Origin: Cyclobacteriaceae bacterium | GTDB taxonomy: Bacteria > Bacteroidota > Bacteroidia > Cytophagales > Cyclobacteriaceae | Direction: 5' to 3' | DNA: 64,000 nucleotides | Assembly: GCA_016786585.1 (NCBI GenBank) | Contig: JAEUUI010000006.1 | Coordinates: 248,001 to 312,000, forward strand | Part shown: piece by piece, positions 45,006 to 52,858 of the stretch | Position numbering within the stretch: position 1 is the first letter of the stretch | Layout of the letters: each line of letters starts with the position of its first letter | Made by a program: the position numbers and the translations under genes | The notes under the pieces: model-generated | What the model saw: the letters and a program-made list of their open reading frames with translations, nothing else | Database searches by the model: none | Told to the model about the DNA's origin: nothing

Positions 45006-45716
45006 TTATGATCGCTTGAACAGACGATCACCCATGATCCTTTTCGACACGTCCTCTTTTAGATTTCTACTAATGGGTATCTGGGCTTTACTGATGAATA
45101 AGTCGTTTGCATCCAGCGCAGTTACTTTCTCCAGGTTTATGATGTACGACTTATGCACTTTCATGAACCGGGTTGACGGAAGTTTTTCTTCCAGTCCGCT
45201 AAGCGTGATGTACGCGATCAGTTTTCGCGTCACGGTGTGGAGGATACAGTAGTTCTGCATCGCTTCAACGTATAGCACATCATTGAAAAAGATTTTTTCA
45301 AAAACGTGATCACACTTGATAAAAAAGAAGTCGGGCGCGGTTTTGGTTGAAACGCGCAACGTATAGTATTCCTGTGCTTTCTGAACTGCCTTTTGAAAAC
45401 GGTCGAACATAATGGGCTTAACGATATAGTCCATTACATCCAGCGCGTAACTTTCTAGCGCATAGTCCGGATGAGCGGTGGTGAAAATTACAAGCGGTGG
45501 ATTCTCCAGCGATTTTAGAAATTCAATGCCAGTGACCTGTGGCATATTAATGTCGAGCAACATCAGGTCAACTTCTTTCTGTTGCAAAAAATCCTTTGCG
45601 CGCATGGCATTTTCGCATGTGCCCGCAAGCTCCAGGAACGGAATGTCCTTTACATATTCTTCCAGACCCTTTCGGGCTATGGGCTCGTCATCAACAATTA
45701 AACATTTCAGATTCAT
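45006..45716 (-). CDS. LytTR response regulator
   Basis: A 236-residue two-domain regulator. The receiver domain has the acid pocket DDE (9-11), phosphoacceptor Asp55 (LLDINMP) and Lys near 105. The LytTR DNA-binding domain (about 135-230) is recognised from FFIKCDHVFEKIFFNDVLYVEAMQNYCILHT (read: KIFFNDVLYVEAMQNY) and RFMKVHKSYIINLEKV. LytTR regulators bind DNA through beta-strands and often act on neighbouring genes. The start overlaps the upstream kinase by four bases (ATGA). Its 3' end is two bases from the T9SS gene's stop. Confidence 0.94.
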   Translation of the reverse strand: MNLKCLIVDDEPIARKGLEEYVKDIPFLELAGTCENAMRAKDFLQQKEVDLMLLDINMPQVTGIEFLKSLENPPLVIFTTAHPDYALESYALDVMDYIVKPIMFDRFQKAVQKAQEYYTLRVSTKTAPDFFFIKCDHVFEKIFFNDVLYVEAMQNYCILHTVTRKLIAYITLSGLEEKLPSTRFMKVHKSYIINLEKVTALDANDLFISKAQIPISRNLKEDVSKRIMGDRLFKRS

Positions 45717-46726
45717 GCGAGGTGAAGCGTTAGCGTTATTGTGAAACTGTCGACTTCCCGTTTTACATCCAGTAGATATCGTCCAGCGAAGAGCAATTCA
45801 AGTCTTCGCGTTACATTTTTCAATCCAATGCCACCATTTTCTTTCACCGAACCATCTGCTGAATTTGAAACATAAAGATGTAATTCATTGCGGCTTTTTT
45901 CGATCCGGATATGAACTTCATTAGGCTTGTCCGTAAAATTCGAAATGTGCTTAAAGGCATTTTCAATAAATGGGATCAGCAATAAGGGTGGTATCGAAAA
46001 ACTGCGGAGTTCATCGTTCACGGAAAATTCGATTATGTCGTTCGGACTTCTCCGGAGTTTTTGCAGCTCAACATAATTTTTCAGGTAGGCCAGTTCTTTT
46101 TCAATTGCAATTTCCGGACTGTTGCATTCGTACAACTGATAGCGCAGCATGTCTGAGAATTTTCCCAGCGTGTCGCGTGCTTCGGTATTCTCTTTATTGA
46201 TCTGGAAGAAGATCGTATTGATTGAATTGAAAAGAAAATGCGGATTCATCTGGGCTTTCAGGTACTCCAGCTCGGTATTTAATTTTTCGAGCTGAATTTT
46301 TCGAAGCAATTCACGTTGCGTGTACCACTGTTTGCTCAGGTAGATTGCAATTGCAAAGGCCAGGTAGAAAAGAACAATGGAAAAATTGTAAAATGTGTTC
46401 TGCAGAAAATCGATGCGCTTGATATCCCCAATCACACTTCCATATAAGTATGAATCATGGAAGGTTTTTAAAATAGAATAGCCAAGCAGCGAAACCAGTG
46501 ATGCCATCAGCCAAAGAACAACTTTTGATTTGCTGATTCGCGGAATAACGATCAGAAGATTAAAATAAATTACGGCAGCCAGTAAACCATTCCGAAGCAC
46601 GATCTCAAGCATAAATTGGAAGACTCCGGCTTTGCTGATTAGATACAACCGGGTGTATCCGTGGAACCCGATGGTGAGGATCCAGAACAATAGATGGTCG
46701 AGGTGATACCGGAAAAGGCGGTTCAT
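45713..46726 (-). CDS. LytS-type sensor histidine kinase
   Basis: A 337-residue membrane histidine kinase. Four transmembrane segments (about 12-32, 40-62, 68-88, 112-132) precede the His_kinase motif EYLKAQMNPHFLFNSINTI, with His163 as phosphoacceptor, and the ATPase domain ends in SVKENGGIGLKNVTRRLELLF. No extracellular sensing domain is visible, so input is probably through the membrane part. Its stop overlaps the start of the LytTR regulator. TATCTTTA on this strand (46738-46731) is immediately next to the ATG, as in a leaderless message. Confidence 0.94.
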   Translation of the reverse strand: MNRLFRYHLDHLLFWILTIGFHGYTRLYLISKAGVFQFMLEIVLRNGLLAAVIYFNLLIVIPRISKSKVVLWLMASLVSLLGYSILKTFHDSYLYGSVIGDIKRIDFLQNTFYNFSIVLFYLAFAIAIYLSKQWYTQRELLRKIQLEKLNTELEYLKAQMNPHFLFNSINTIFFQINKENTEARDTLGKFSDMLRYQLYECNSPEIAIEKELAYLKNYVELQKLRRSPNDIIEFSVNDELRSFSIPPLLLIPFIENAFKHISNFTDKPNEVHIRIEKSRNELHLYVSNSADGSVKENGGIGLKNVTRRLELLFAGRYLLDVKREVDSFTITLTLHLA

Positions 46727-46861
46727 AGTTTAAAGATACGGCTTTCACCTTCTGCCGTTCGGCTGAAACCTTGCGTTTTGTCAAGAAAAACATGCAACAC
46801 ATCATATTCTGCCGGATTGATCAAGTGCATATCCCGTACTTCGGAACGTAAAGTTTGAAGC

Positions 46862-47998
46862 ATGAAACGACTTATGTTTTTATTACTCGCGGGCATTTCA
46901 ACGTGTGCGTTTGCTCAGACAACCGTTAAAGTCGGGGGGCCTTGCGAAGGCTGTGAAGCTATTTATGAAAGCCCGGTGGCATTTGACAAGCTGCCAAACT
47001 CCATTAGCCTCCCGGATTTTAACGATAAGGGTCCGAAGATTGAAATCAGCGGAATTGTTTATCAGCGTGATGGCATGACACCGGCAAAAGATGTTGTGCT
47101 CTATGTGTATCATACCGACCGGAAAGGTGTTTACCCGACAAAAGGCAACGAGAAAGGTTGGGCCAAACGGCACGGTTATATCCGCGGCTGGGTGAAGACC
47201 GATCGGAATGGTTATTATCAATTTAAAGCACTACGACCTGCGCCTTATCCGGGTCGTGATGCAGCGGAGCATATTCACATTACCTTGAAAGAACCCGACA
47301 AGAACGAGTACTATATTGACGAATATCTTTTTGCGGATGATCCTTTGTTGCCGAAAGCAAGTAATAAAAATCCGCGTGGTGGCAATGGAATAGTAACGCT
47401 TTTGCCGCCTGAAAAAGACGGAGTTCAACACGCGACCCGTCACATCATGCTTGGCTTGAATGTAAACGACTATCCGTACAACGGACTGCCGAAGCTTGCT
47501 TCAGGGTTATCGCTGGGTGCAAACTGTCCGGCTTTCGACCCGCTTCATCTTTCCGGAGCTGATACCGGAAAGAAAGCTTGCCCGATGTGTAAGTATGGGC
47601 AGGGTCAGGGAATCATGATCTGGTTTAATCATGCTAACGTTGACCAGTTGAAGGATTTTGTTGTAGCGTTGGAAAAGGAAATGCAAACAAAAGGCGAAAG
47701 TAAGATTCGTGTATTCATGATTTATATGAACCCATTTTACAAGGATAACCCGAACGTGAAATCGGAAGATATCCTGAAAGGAAAACTGAAGAAGTGGGCC
47801 GATGAACAAGGCTTAAAGAACGTTGCCATGGCGTGGATACCGTCCCCGGTAGACAAAGAAACGGCAGTGCTTTATGAAATCAATCCGAAGGCAAAGAATA
47901 CCGTGTTTGTTTATAAGAAGCGCGAGGTTACTGCCAAGTGGGTGAATATTGAATACGATGAGAAGACGTTAAAGGAGATTTTGGGTAAGCTTTATTAA
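46862..47998 (+). CDS. Exported intradiol dioxygenase fused to redox-like domain
   Basis: A 378-residue protein. The signal peptide ends in CAFA with Gln at +1, followed by a CEGC pair. Residues 55-200 form the intradiol dioxygenase beta-sandwich with all four non-heme Fe(III) ligands in order: Tyr91 (KGVYP), Tyr129 (RPAPYP), His137 and His139 (AEHIHI). The Arg before the paired histidines of protocatechuate 3,4-dioxygenase is not conserved. Residues 220-378 carry a CPMC pair (Cys240, Cys243) and strands like a thioredoxin fold. It would act in the periplasm on an aromatic diol, but the substrate is unknown. Confidence 0.85.
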   Translation: MKRLMFLLLAGISTCAFAQTTVKVGGPCEGCEAIYESPVAFDKLPNSISLPDFNDKGPKIEISGIVYQRDGMTPAKDVVLYVYHTDRKGVYPTKGNEKGWAKRHGYIRGWVKTDRNGYYQFKALRPAPYPGRDAAEHIHITLKEPDKNEYYIDEYLFADDPLLPKASNKNPRGGNGIVTLLPPEKDGVQHATRHIMLGLNVNDYPYNGLPKLASGLSLGANCPAFDPLHLSGADTGKKACPMCKYGQGQGIMIWFNHANVDQLKDFVVALEKEMQTKGESKIRVFMIYMNPFYKDNPNVKSEDILKGKLKKWADEQGLKNVAMAWIPSPVDKETAVLYEINPKAKNTVFVYKKREVTAKWVNIEYDEKTLKEILGKLY

Positions 47999-48031
47999 GT
48001 GTATCGGGGTAAAAACCCGGATAGCATAGAT

Positions 48032-48841
48032 TTATCGTTCCTGCCCGCCAAGGATTTTGGCGAGTTCCGCCTGGTACGCTGGAGAATCGGTCATCCCATT
48101 ATGCCCTTGTCCGGGCAACGTGATTAATTGATCTGCCGGCTTGAATTCCTGTTGAAGTTTTTGTGAGGCGCGATAACTGATTACTTCGTCCTGATCACCA
48201 TGAAAAATAATCACGGGCATGTTGCAGTGATGGAGATTTTCGTGGGTCTGAAATTTGTATTTCAGAATGAAGCCCGGAACAAACGGAAAGCGTTGATGCA
48301 TTTCGTCAACCAGACTGTAGTAAGGGGCTTGTAAGATCAGTAAGTTGGGGTTGTTATCAGCAGCAACTTTTGCTGCCAGGCCAGTTCCGACTGAATACCC
48401 CAGCACAATAATGTCTTTTTCGTTGTAGGATTTTTTAATAAAGCCGTAAGCAGTTTGAATATCCCCGAAGAGCTGTTCTTCACTTTCAATTTTGCCCTCG
48501 CTTTTTCCATAACCTCGATAATCGAGCATAAAAACATCGTAATTCAGATTCGTATAGGTTTGCGCAACCCATCCCCAGCTATCGATTGATCCGGCATTGC
48601 CGTGCAAATAAAATATGACGCCTTTTGAGGTGTCTGCTTTAAACAACACAGCATTTAACACCTTACCATCTTCAGTGCGAATGCTTTTTTCTTCAAATCC
48701 CTGATTGAACTCAAATTTATAATCGCTTGGAAGTTTGCCGGGTAAAAAAATGATGCTCTCCTGATTTGCATAAAGTAGCAGGCATACCAGAACGTAGACT
48801 CCAAGTATTAAGGTAAGAACAATGATGAGGGCCTTTCTCAT
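48032..48841 (-). CDS. Membrane-anchored alpha/beta hydrolase (BEM46-like)
   Basis: A 269-residue serine hydrolase with an N-terminal membrane segment (about 5-27). The oxyanion HGN (FYLHGNAGS) and the nucleophile elbow GYSVG (Ser150) are clear, followed by IFHGDQDEV (Asp) and GQGHNG (His) of the triad. The family includes the BEM46/ABHD12-13 group, acyl-protein or lysophospholipid hydrolases. It begins seven bases after the PhnD-like gene's stop, so it is probably co-transcribed. The start is set to ATG 48841. Confidence 0.87.
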   Translation of the reverse strand: MRKALIIVLTLILGVYVLVCLLLYANQESIIFLPGKLPSDYKFEFNQGFEEKSIRTEDGKVLNAVLFKADTSKGVIFYLHGNAGSIDSWGWVAQTYTNLNYDVFMLDYRGYGKSEGKIESEEQLFGDIQTAYGFIKKSYNEKDIIVLGYSVGTGLAAKVAADNNPNLLILQAPYYSLVDEMHQRFPFVPGFILKYKFQTHENLHHCNMPVIIFHGDQDEVISYRASQKLQQEFKPADQLITLPGQGHNGMTDSPAYQAELAKILGGQER

Positions 48842-48848
48842 GGTTATA

Positions 48849-49757
48849 TCATCGTGCAAATTTCTTAATGATTCTCAACGCCTTTTGTTTATCGCCTGCC
48901 AGGTCAAGTAAACTGTTGTAATACGCATCATTCGGCACGGTATAAAAATCAGCGGGCCGGGCTTCAGTCCAGCCGGACTTAATCGCTTCGAGTGCTTCCG
49001 GATTTTGCTCCCGAAGCTCCAATAATGCATTTTGAAGTGAAATTTTAAGGTTTTCTGACAGATCTTTTCGAACCAGCACAGGCCCAAGCGGTATCGGGTC
49101 CGACTTCCATAACAGGTTGAATTTTACGGTATCTGCACCCAACTTATGATACTCGTCAATTCCGCAGGAAGCAATGGCAAATTTCTCTTCGAGCGCAAGA
49201 CTGAGTGCTGCATCGTGGCGTTCTGCATACTGCACTTCCACAAATAATCTTTCAGGCTCGTCCGGCAACATTGATGCGAGCTTTAATCGTGGTAAGAGAT
49301 TGCCGGAAGTTGATCCCGGACTTACCAAGATCAGGAAGTTATCAGCCGCGCGATCAACTCCCTGTTGTAAAGATGTAAGATGATTGTCTTTTGGCGATAC
49401 AATCACACTGCGATAAATAGAAGCAGCATCACCCGGTAAATGAAGTGTTGCGGATACTTCGTAGTTCTGGGTAATCTCGCGCATCAACAGATATCCAAAC
49501 GTGTTAATGAATACAATGTCTGCTTCATTCTTTCGCAACGCTTCCAGTAATTCATGAACTGTCGGATAACTTTTAACTACTGTTTTTTGTCCTGCGACTT
49601 CTGCAAAATGCATTGCGAAAGGTTCGATGTTTTTAACACGCGGATTGTCGGCATACTGATAGGTAGCCACAACTAACGGGCGTGAATTATTCAGGCTGCT
49701 TTGTGCGAACGAAAAATGAAAAATTACACAGAGTACCGGGAGCAGGATGTAACGCAT
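48849..49757 (-). CDS. PhnD-like periplasmic binding protein
   Basis: A 302-residue exported protein. The signal peptide ends in FSFA with Gln at +1. The rest is a PhnD/SsuA2-type phosphonate-binding fold: NNSRPLVVATYQYADNPR at the first strand, ADIVFINTFGYLL in the hinge, and VVSPKDNHLTSL and VSPGSTSGNLLPRLKLA, the typical substrate loop. No permease or ATPase is nearby, so import is not demonstrated; it may act as an exporter sensor or binding component of a distant system. Confidence 0.8.
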   Translation of the reverse strand: MRYILLPVLCVIFHFSFAQSSLNNSRPLVVATYQYADNPRVKNIEPFAMHFAEVAGQKTVVKSYPTVHELLEALRKNEADIVFINTFGYLLMREITQNYEVSATLHLPGDAASIYRSVIVSPKDNHLTSLQQGVDRAADNFLILVSPGSTSGNLLPRLKLASMLPDEPERLFVEVQYAERHDAALSLALEEKFAIASCGIDEYHKLGADTVKFNLLWKSDPIPLGPVLVRKDLSENLKISLQNALLELREQNPEALEAIKSGWTEARPADFYTVPNDAYYNSLLDLAGDKQKALRIIKKFAR

Positions 49758-49828
49758 AACGACTGAACGGGTGTTAGTGTCTGAAAGTACTGATAAAAGT
49801 CATTTACACGCAAAAAACCTTGCATGGG

Positions 49829-49860
49829 TTGGGATTAAACCGCCCAAAGGACGAACTTTG
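49829..49860 (+). promoter_or_regulatory. Possible desaturase promoter
   Basis: TTG at 49829-49831, 21 bases, then GAACTTTG at 49853-49860 (one mismatch to TAnnTTTG). It lies about 120 bases before the desaturase start, and the palindrome at 49938-49951 would be in the leader. One fixed base differs from the consensus, so this is tentative. Confidence 0.35.
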
Positions 49861-49937
49861 TAAAAGAATCAGCACAAGCCTGAATCACATAAAATGTACC
49901 CGGGTTAATCGCTAAACGCTGGCTCCGAACTTAATTG

Positions 49938-49951
49938 AACCAGCGCTGGTT
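49938..49951. promoter_or_regulatory. Perfect 14-base palindrome before the desaturase gene
   Basis: AACCAGCGCTGGTT is its own reverse complement. It lies 26 bases before the desaturase ATG. A perfect two-fold operator in this position fits a dimeric repressor such as the TetR-type regulators of fatty-acid desaturation, but no regulator gene is adjacent. A chance palindrome of this length is uncommon but possible. Confidence 0.45.
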
Positions 49952-49977
49952 TAACACCCGGAATGAAGGAGAAAGAT

Positions 49978-50961
49978 ATGAGCAATACAACTGTACTATC
50001 ACCCGAAAAACGCAACAAGCCAATCCTGAAGCAGGAGATCGCCTTTGCAATTGTTCACTTGTTGCCGTTGGGCGCGTTGTGGACAGGCGCAACCTGGTTC
50101 GACTGGGTTGTATGCGGTGTTTTATATGTCGGGCGTATGCTTTGGGTAACGGGTGGTTATCACCGCTACTTTGCGCATAAGTCATACCGCACATCGCGCT
50201 GGTTTCAGTTTGTCATTGCATGGCTTGCCCAGACTTCGGCACAGAAAGGTGCGTTATGGTGGGCTGCACACCACCGTCATCATCACCGTCACAGCGACAC
50301 ACCGGCTGATCCGCATTCGATGAAGATTTACGGATTCTGGTATTCGCATGTGGGCTGGATTGTTGGACCTGATTTTAAACAAACCGACTACAAAGTGATT
50401 GGCGACTATGCCAAATATCCTGAACTGATGTGGTTGAATAAATATCATCTTATTCCGCCTACAGTTCTGGCATTAACCGTGATGGCACTTGGCGGATGGG
50501 TTAATGGCGGCAGTGTACTGGCCATGTTTACCTCTGCCGGTTTCTCAACACTTTTCATCGGATTCTTTTTAAGTACCGTGATTCTCTATCATGGAACGTT
50601 TTCGATCAATTCGATCATGCATAAGTTTGGCAGACAGCGTTACCAGACAGGTGACGAGTCGCGCAACAGCCTCTGGCTTGCGTTGCTAACACTTGGTGAA
50701 GGCTGGCATAATAACCATCACTACTATGAGACCAGTAGCCGCCAGGGATTTTTCTGGTGGGAGGTTGACTTCACGTGGTATATGCTTCGCGGACTACAGG
50801 CCGTTGGATTGATTCACGATTTGAAGGGCGTACCCGATCACATCAAGTTTTCGAAAGACAAAGAGCACGCGAAAGAACTTCGTAAGCAATATGATGCATC
50901 GCGGCCTCCGGTGAAACCGGCAACGGAAAAGTCCGTTGAAGAAGAGCATGCAATCCACTGA
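49978..50961 (+). CDS. Membrane fatty acid (acyl-CoA) desaturase
   Basis: A 327-residue integral-membrane di-iron desaturase, probably introducing a delta-9 double bond in acyl chains. The three His boxes are HRYFAH (HxxxxH), HHRHH (HxxHH) and HNNHH in GEGWHNNHHYY. Four membrane helices surround them. The start is ATG 49978, preceded by AAGGAG, a clear ribosome site in a group where such sites are often weak. The long C-terminal tail is lysine-rich. The stop overlaps the downstream DUF1572 gene by 14 bases. Confidence 0.93.
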   Translation: MSNTTVLSPEKRNKPILKQEIAFAIVHLLPLGALWTGATWFDWVVCGVLYVGRMLWVTGGYHRYFAHKSYRTSRWFQFVIAWLAQTSAQKGALWWAAHHRHHHRHSDTPADPHSMKIYGFWYSHVGWIVGPDFKQTDYKVIGDYAKYPELMWLNKYHLIPPTVLALTVMALGGWVNGGSVLAMFTSAGFSTLFIGFFLSTVILYHGTFSINSIMHKFGRQRYQTGDESRNSLWLALLTLGEGWHNNHHYYETSSRQGFFWWEVDFTWYMLRGLQAVGLIHDLKGVPDHIKFSKDKEHAKELRKQYDASRPPVKPATEKSVEEEHAIH

Positions 50962-51511
50962 CGAGAATTTTTTAGAAAGTTCACGCAAGCTGTTTCGCTA
51001 TTACAAGGCGCAGGGCGAGAAAGCCATCGCCCAGCTTAGCGATGAGCAAATCAATCTTCGTCCGAACGAAGCAAGCAACAGTATTTCACTGATCGTTCAC
51101 CACCTGAGCGGAAACATGCTTTCGCGCTGGACCGACTTTTTGACAACCGATGGAGAGAAGCCAACCCGTGACCGGGAAGCTGAATTTGAGAAGGGCTATC
51201 CGGATAAGGTGACCCTGCTGGATGCGTGGGAAAAAGGCTGGAAGGCTTTGCTGGATACGCTTGATTCGCTGAAACCTGAAGATTTGGCCACTATAATTTA
51301 CATTCGGAATGAGGGCCAGACCGTACTGGAGGCAATCCAGCGCCAGCTGGCGCACTATCCGTTGCATGTAGGCCAGATTCTGTATCAGGCTAAGGCACTG
51401 AAAGGCAGTGATTTTCAGTCGTTATCCATTCCAAAAGGCAGTTCTGCAACGTTTAATGCTCAAAAATTCGGTGCGGAGAAGGCGAGAAAGCACTTTACCG
51501 ACACGCATTAG
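50948..51511 (+). CDS. DUF1572 (DinB-like) protein
   Basis: A 187-residue DUF1572 protein, a four-helix DinB-superfamily bundle. The conserved parts are NEASNSISLIVHHLSGNM (His near 48) and QLAHYPLHVGQILYQAK (His near 136 and 140), which would form a metal site. The start ATG 50948 lies within the desaturase reading frame, so the two are coupled. The function is unknown; the relation to lipid modification is only by position. Confidence 0.84.
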   Translation: MQSTDENFLESSRKLFRYYKAQGEKAIAQLSDEQINLRPNEASNSISLIVHHLSGNMLSRWTDFLTTDGEKPTRDREAEFEKGYPDKVTLLDAWEKGWKALLDTLDSLKPEDLATIIYIRNEGQTVLEAIQRQLAHYPLHVGQILYQAKALKGSDFQSLSIPKGSSATFNAQKFGAEKARKHFTDTH

Positions 51512-51617
51512 ATTTGGAATTTCAGGGGAGCCAGTTAAATTTGCACTCCCTTTGGGGTTCAACGTTTGAAGTTGAAGGTTTAAACCAGTTTTGAACCGGT
51601 AACTTTGAACAGAATAA

Positions 51618-51691
<74 letters not shown>

Positions 51692-51698
51692 AGTTAGC

Positions 51699-51730
51699 AA
51701 AAAAGTGTGGGCTTAACCTCACACTTTTTT
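51699..51730 (+). terminator. Terminator after tRNA-Gly
   Basis: AAAAAAGTGTGGG pairs with CCTCACACTTTTTT through an eleven-base-pair core (one G-T), loop CTTAA, with T-tract. It separates tRNA-Gly from the tRNA-Leu pair downstream. Confidence 0.85.
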
Positions 51731-51750
51731 ATTTAACACACTACTCAAAT

Positions 51751-51794
51751 GCCCGGGTGGTGGTTCCGATAGTTATCGGAATGGTAGACACGCA
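51751..51794 (+). pseudogene. Broken 5' half of tRNA-Leu with a palindromic insertion
   Basis: GCCCGGGTGGTGG (51751-51763) and GGTAGACACGCA (51783-51794) match the intact tRNA-Leu at 51824-51909. Between them, in place of AATT, is TTCCGATAGTTATCGGAA, a palindrome with eight-base arms. After 51794 the similarity stops. A 26-base direct repeat (51738-51763 and 51811-51836), which includes the upstream flank, shows that this is a local duplication. It cannot fold as a tRNA. Confidence 0.88.
51764..51781. repeat. Palindromic insertion TTCCGATA-GT-TATCGGAA
   Basis: Eight-base inverted arms around GT. The type is close to the CCGATAG(C/T)TATCGG palindromes I know from Cytophagales genomes. Here it interrupts the D-loop of the broken tRNA-Leu copy, which marks it as an inserted unit. 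Only one copy was noticed in the window. Confidence 0.65.
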
Positions 51795-51823
51795 AGAGGG
51801 CTGAATTAAAACACTACTCAAAT

Positions 51824-51909
51824 GCCCGGGTGGTGGAATTGGTAGACACGCAGGACTTAAAATCCTGTGGCTAGTAATAGCTGTACGGGTTCAAGTCCCG
51901 TCCTGGGTA
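51824..51909 (+). tRNA. tRNA-Leu(UAA)
   Basis: An 86-base class II tRNA. The acceptor GCCCGGG pairs with CCTGGGT (two G-T), the anticodon stem CAGGA/TCCTG carries CTTAAAA, anticodon TAA, the long variable arm is TGGCTAGTAATAGCTGT, and the T arm ACGGG TTCAAGT CCCGT is complete. The discriminator is A, as expected for leucine. Confidence 0.95.
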
Positions 51910-51910
51910 C

Positions 51911-51942
51911 AAAAGCTACACTGATAAGGTGTGGCTTTTTTG
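51911..51942 (+). terminator. Terminator after tRNA-Leu
   Basis: AAAAGCTACAC and GTGTGGCTTTT form an eleven-base-pair stem with a seven-base loop, then TTTTGTTTT. It closes the tRNA region; the 130 bases to the next gene hold no further feature I could see. Confidence 0.85.
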
Positions 51943-52079
51943 TTTTCATAGCCATAAAGATTGCGTCTTTTAATTTCTGTACTCCGGGTACATTTTTTTC
52001 AATAATTAGCTGCTGATGGGTTACCCTTGTGCGACAAACAGTATTTTTGCGCAAAACAAACTCCCATAAACCATTTATT

Positions 52080-52694
52080 ATGAACATTAAAAAAATGCTG
52101 GCCGCGATTCTGGCCCTTGCCGTTGTATTGTTAAGCGCATGTGGCGATGATGAAAAGCCTGCTCCAAAAGCCAAGTTCGATTTTAACGACAACACCGTTT
52201 CACTGAAGGATGCAAACCTCTATCTGCTTTATGAAAATCAAGATGGAAGCGGACATATCTATCGCGACTATTTTATTTCAGACGGGGTTTATTCGGAAGG
52301 AAGTGGTTGGTCACTGAATAGCTACACCGGAGCAACGTATTTGATTGCAGTGGAACTTGGTGTTCCGACTACCGAGGAAGTGCTTACACCGGGAGAATAC
52401 CCACTGTATTATAGCTTCAGTACAGCTCCTGAAACTTCAAACGTTAGCTGGCTCATGTTTGACTCTGAAGATGCTTATTTTGAAACGCCCGATGGAATTT
52501 TGGATGGAGATCCAATCGAAATTTCAGGTGCCTTTGACGATGGTGATATGATGACAATCAAATTCAACGGAACACTCGCTTTTTATTCCGACAAGTTGTC
52601 CGATCAAGTATCCGGCAAGTTCTACTTTAAAGGTGAGGTCCAGGACGAAAGAAGTGTGCTAGTCCGGAAAGCGGCTAAAGGCGGAGCACAGTAA
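52080..52694 (+). CDS. Surface-type lipoprotein, tandem copy 1
   Basis: A 204-residue lipoprotein (LAVVLLSACGDDEK, Cys20) with an acidic stretch directly after the cysteine, similar to surface-export signals described for Bacteroidota lipoproteins. The mature part is beta-rich (SLKDANLYLLYENQDGSGH, GATYLIAVELGVPTTEE, MMTIKFNGTLAF). It is about 60% identical by eye to the next gene and shares the same end (AKGG). The start is ATG 52080. A terminator follows. The function is unknown. Confidence 0.8.
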   Translation: MNIKKMLAAILALAVVLLSACGDDEKPAPKAKFDFNDNTVSLKDANLYLLYENQDGSGHIYRDYFISDGVYSEGSGWSLNSYTGATYLIAVELGVPTTEEVLTPGEYPLYYSFSTAPETSNVSWLMFDSEDAYFETPDGILDGDPIEISGAFDDGDMMTIKFNGTLAFYSDKLSDQVSGKFYFKGEVQDERSVLVRKAAKGGAQ

Positions 52695-52714
52695 GCCATT
52701 AATTTTTACTGATA

Positions 52715-52747
52715 AAAAAGCCCTGCGTTTAGCGGGGCTTTTTGTTT
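52715..52747 (+). terminator. Terminator of tandem lipoprotein 1
   Basis: AAAAAGCCCTGC and GCGGGGCTTTTT form a twelve-base-pair stem (one G-T) around GTTTA, then TGTTTT. It separates the two tandem lipoprotein genes. Confidence 0.88.
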
Positions 52748-52858
52748 TCCCTGCAAATTATCGATCTGAAAAGCCATTTGTCTGGCAGTTCTGTATTGCC
52801 CATGTCACCTTTAGGCACGCAACGGTATCTTGGTTATAAATTAAACAAACCAAGTATT

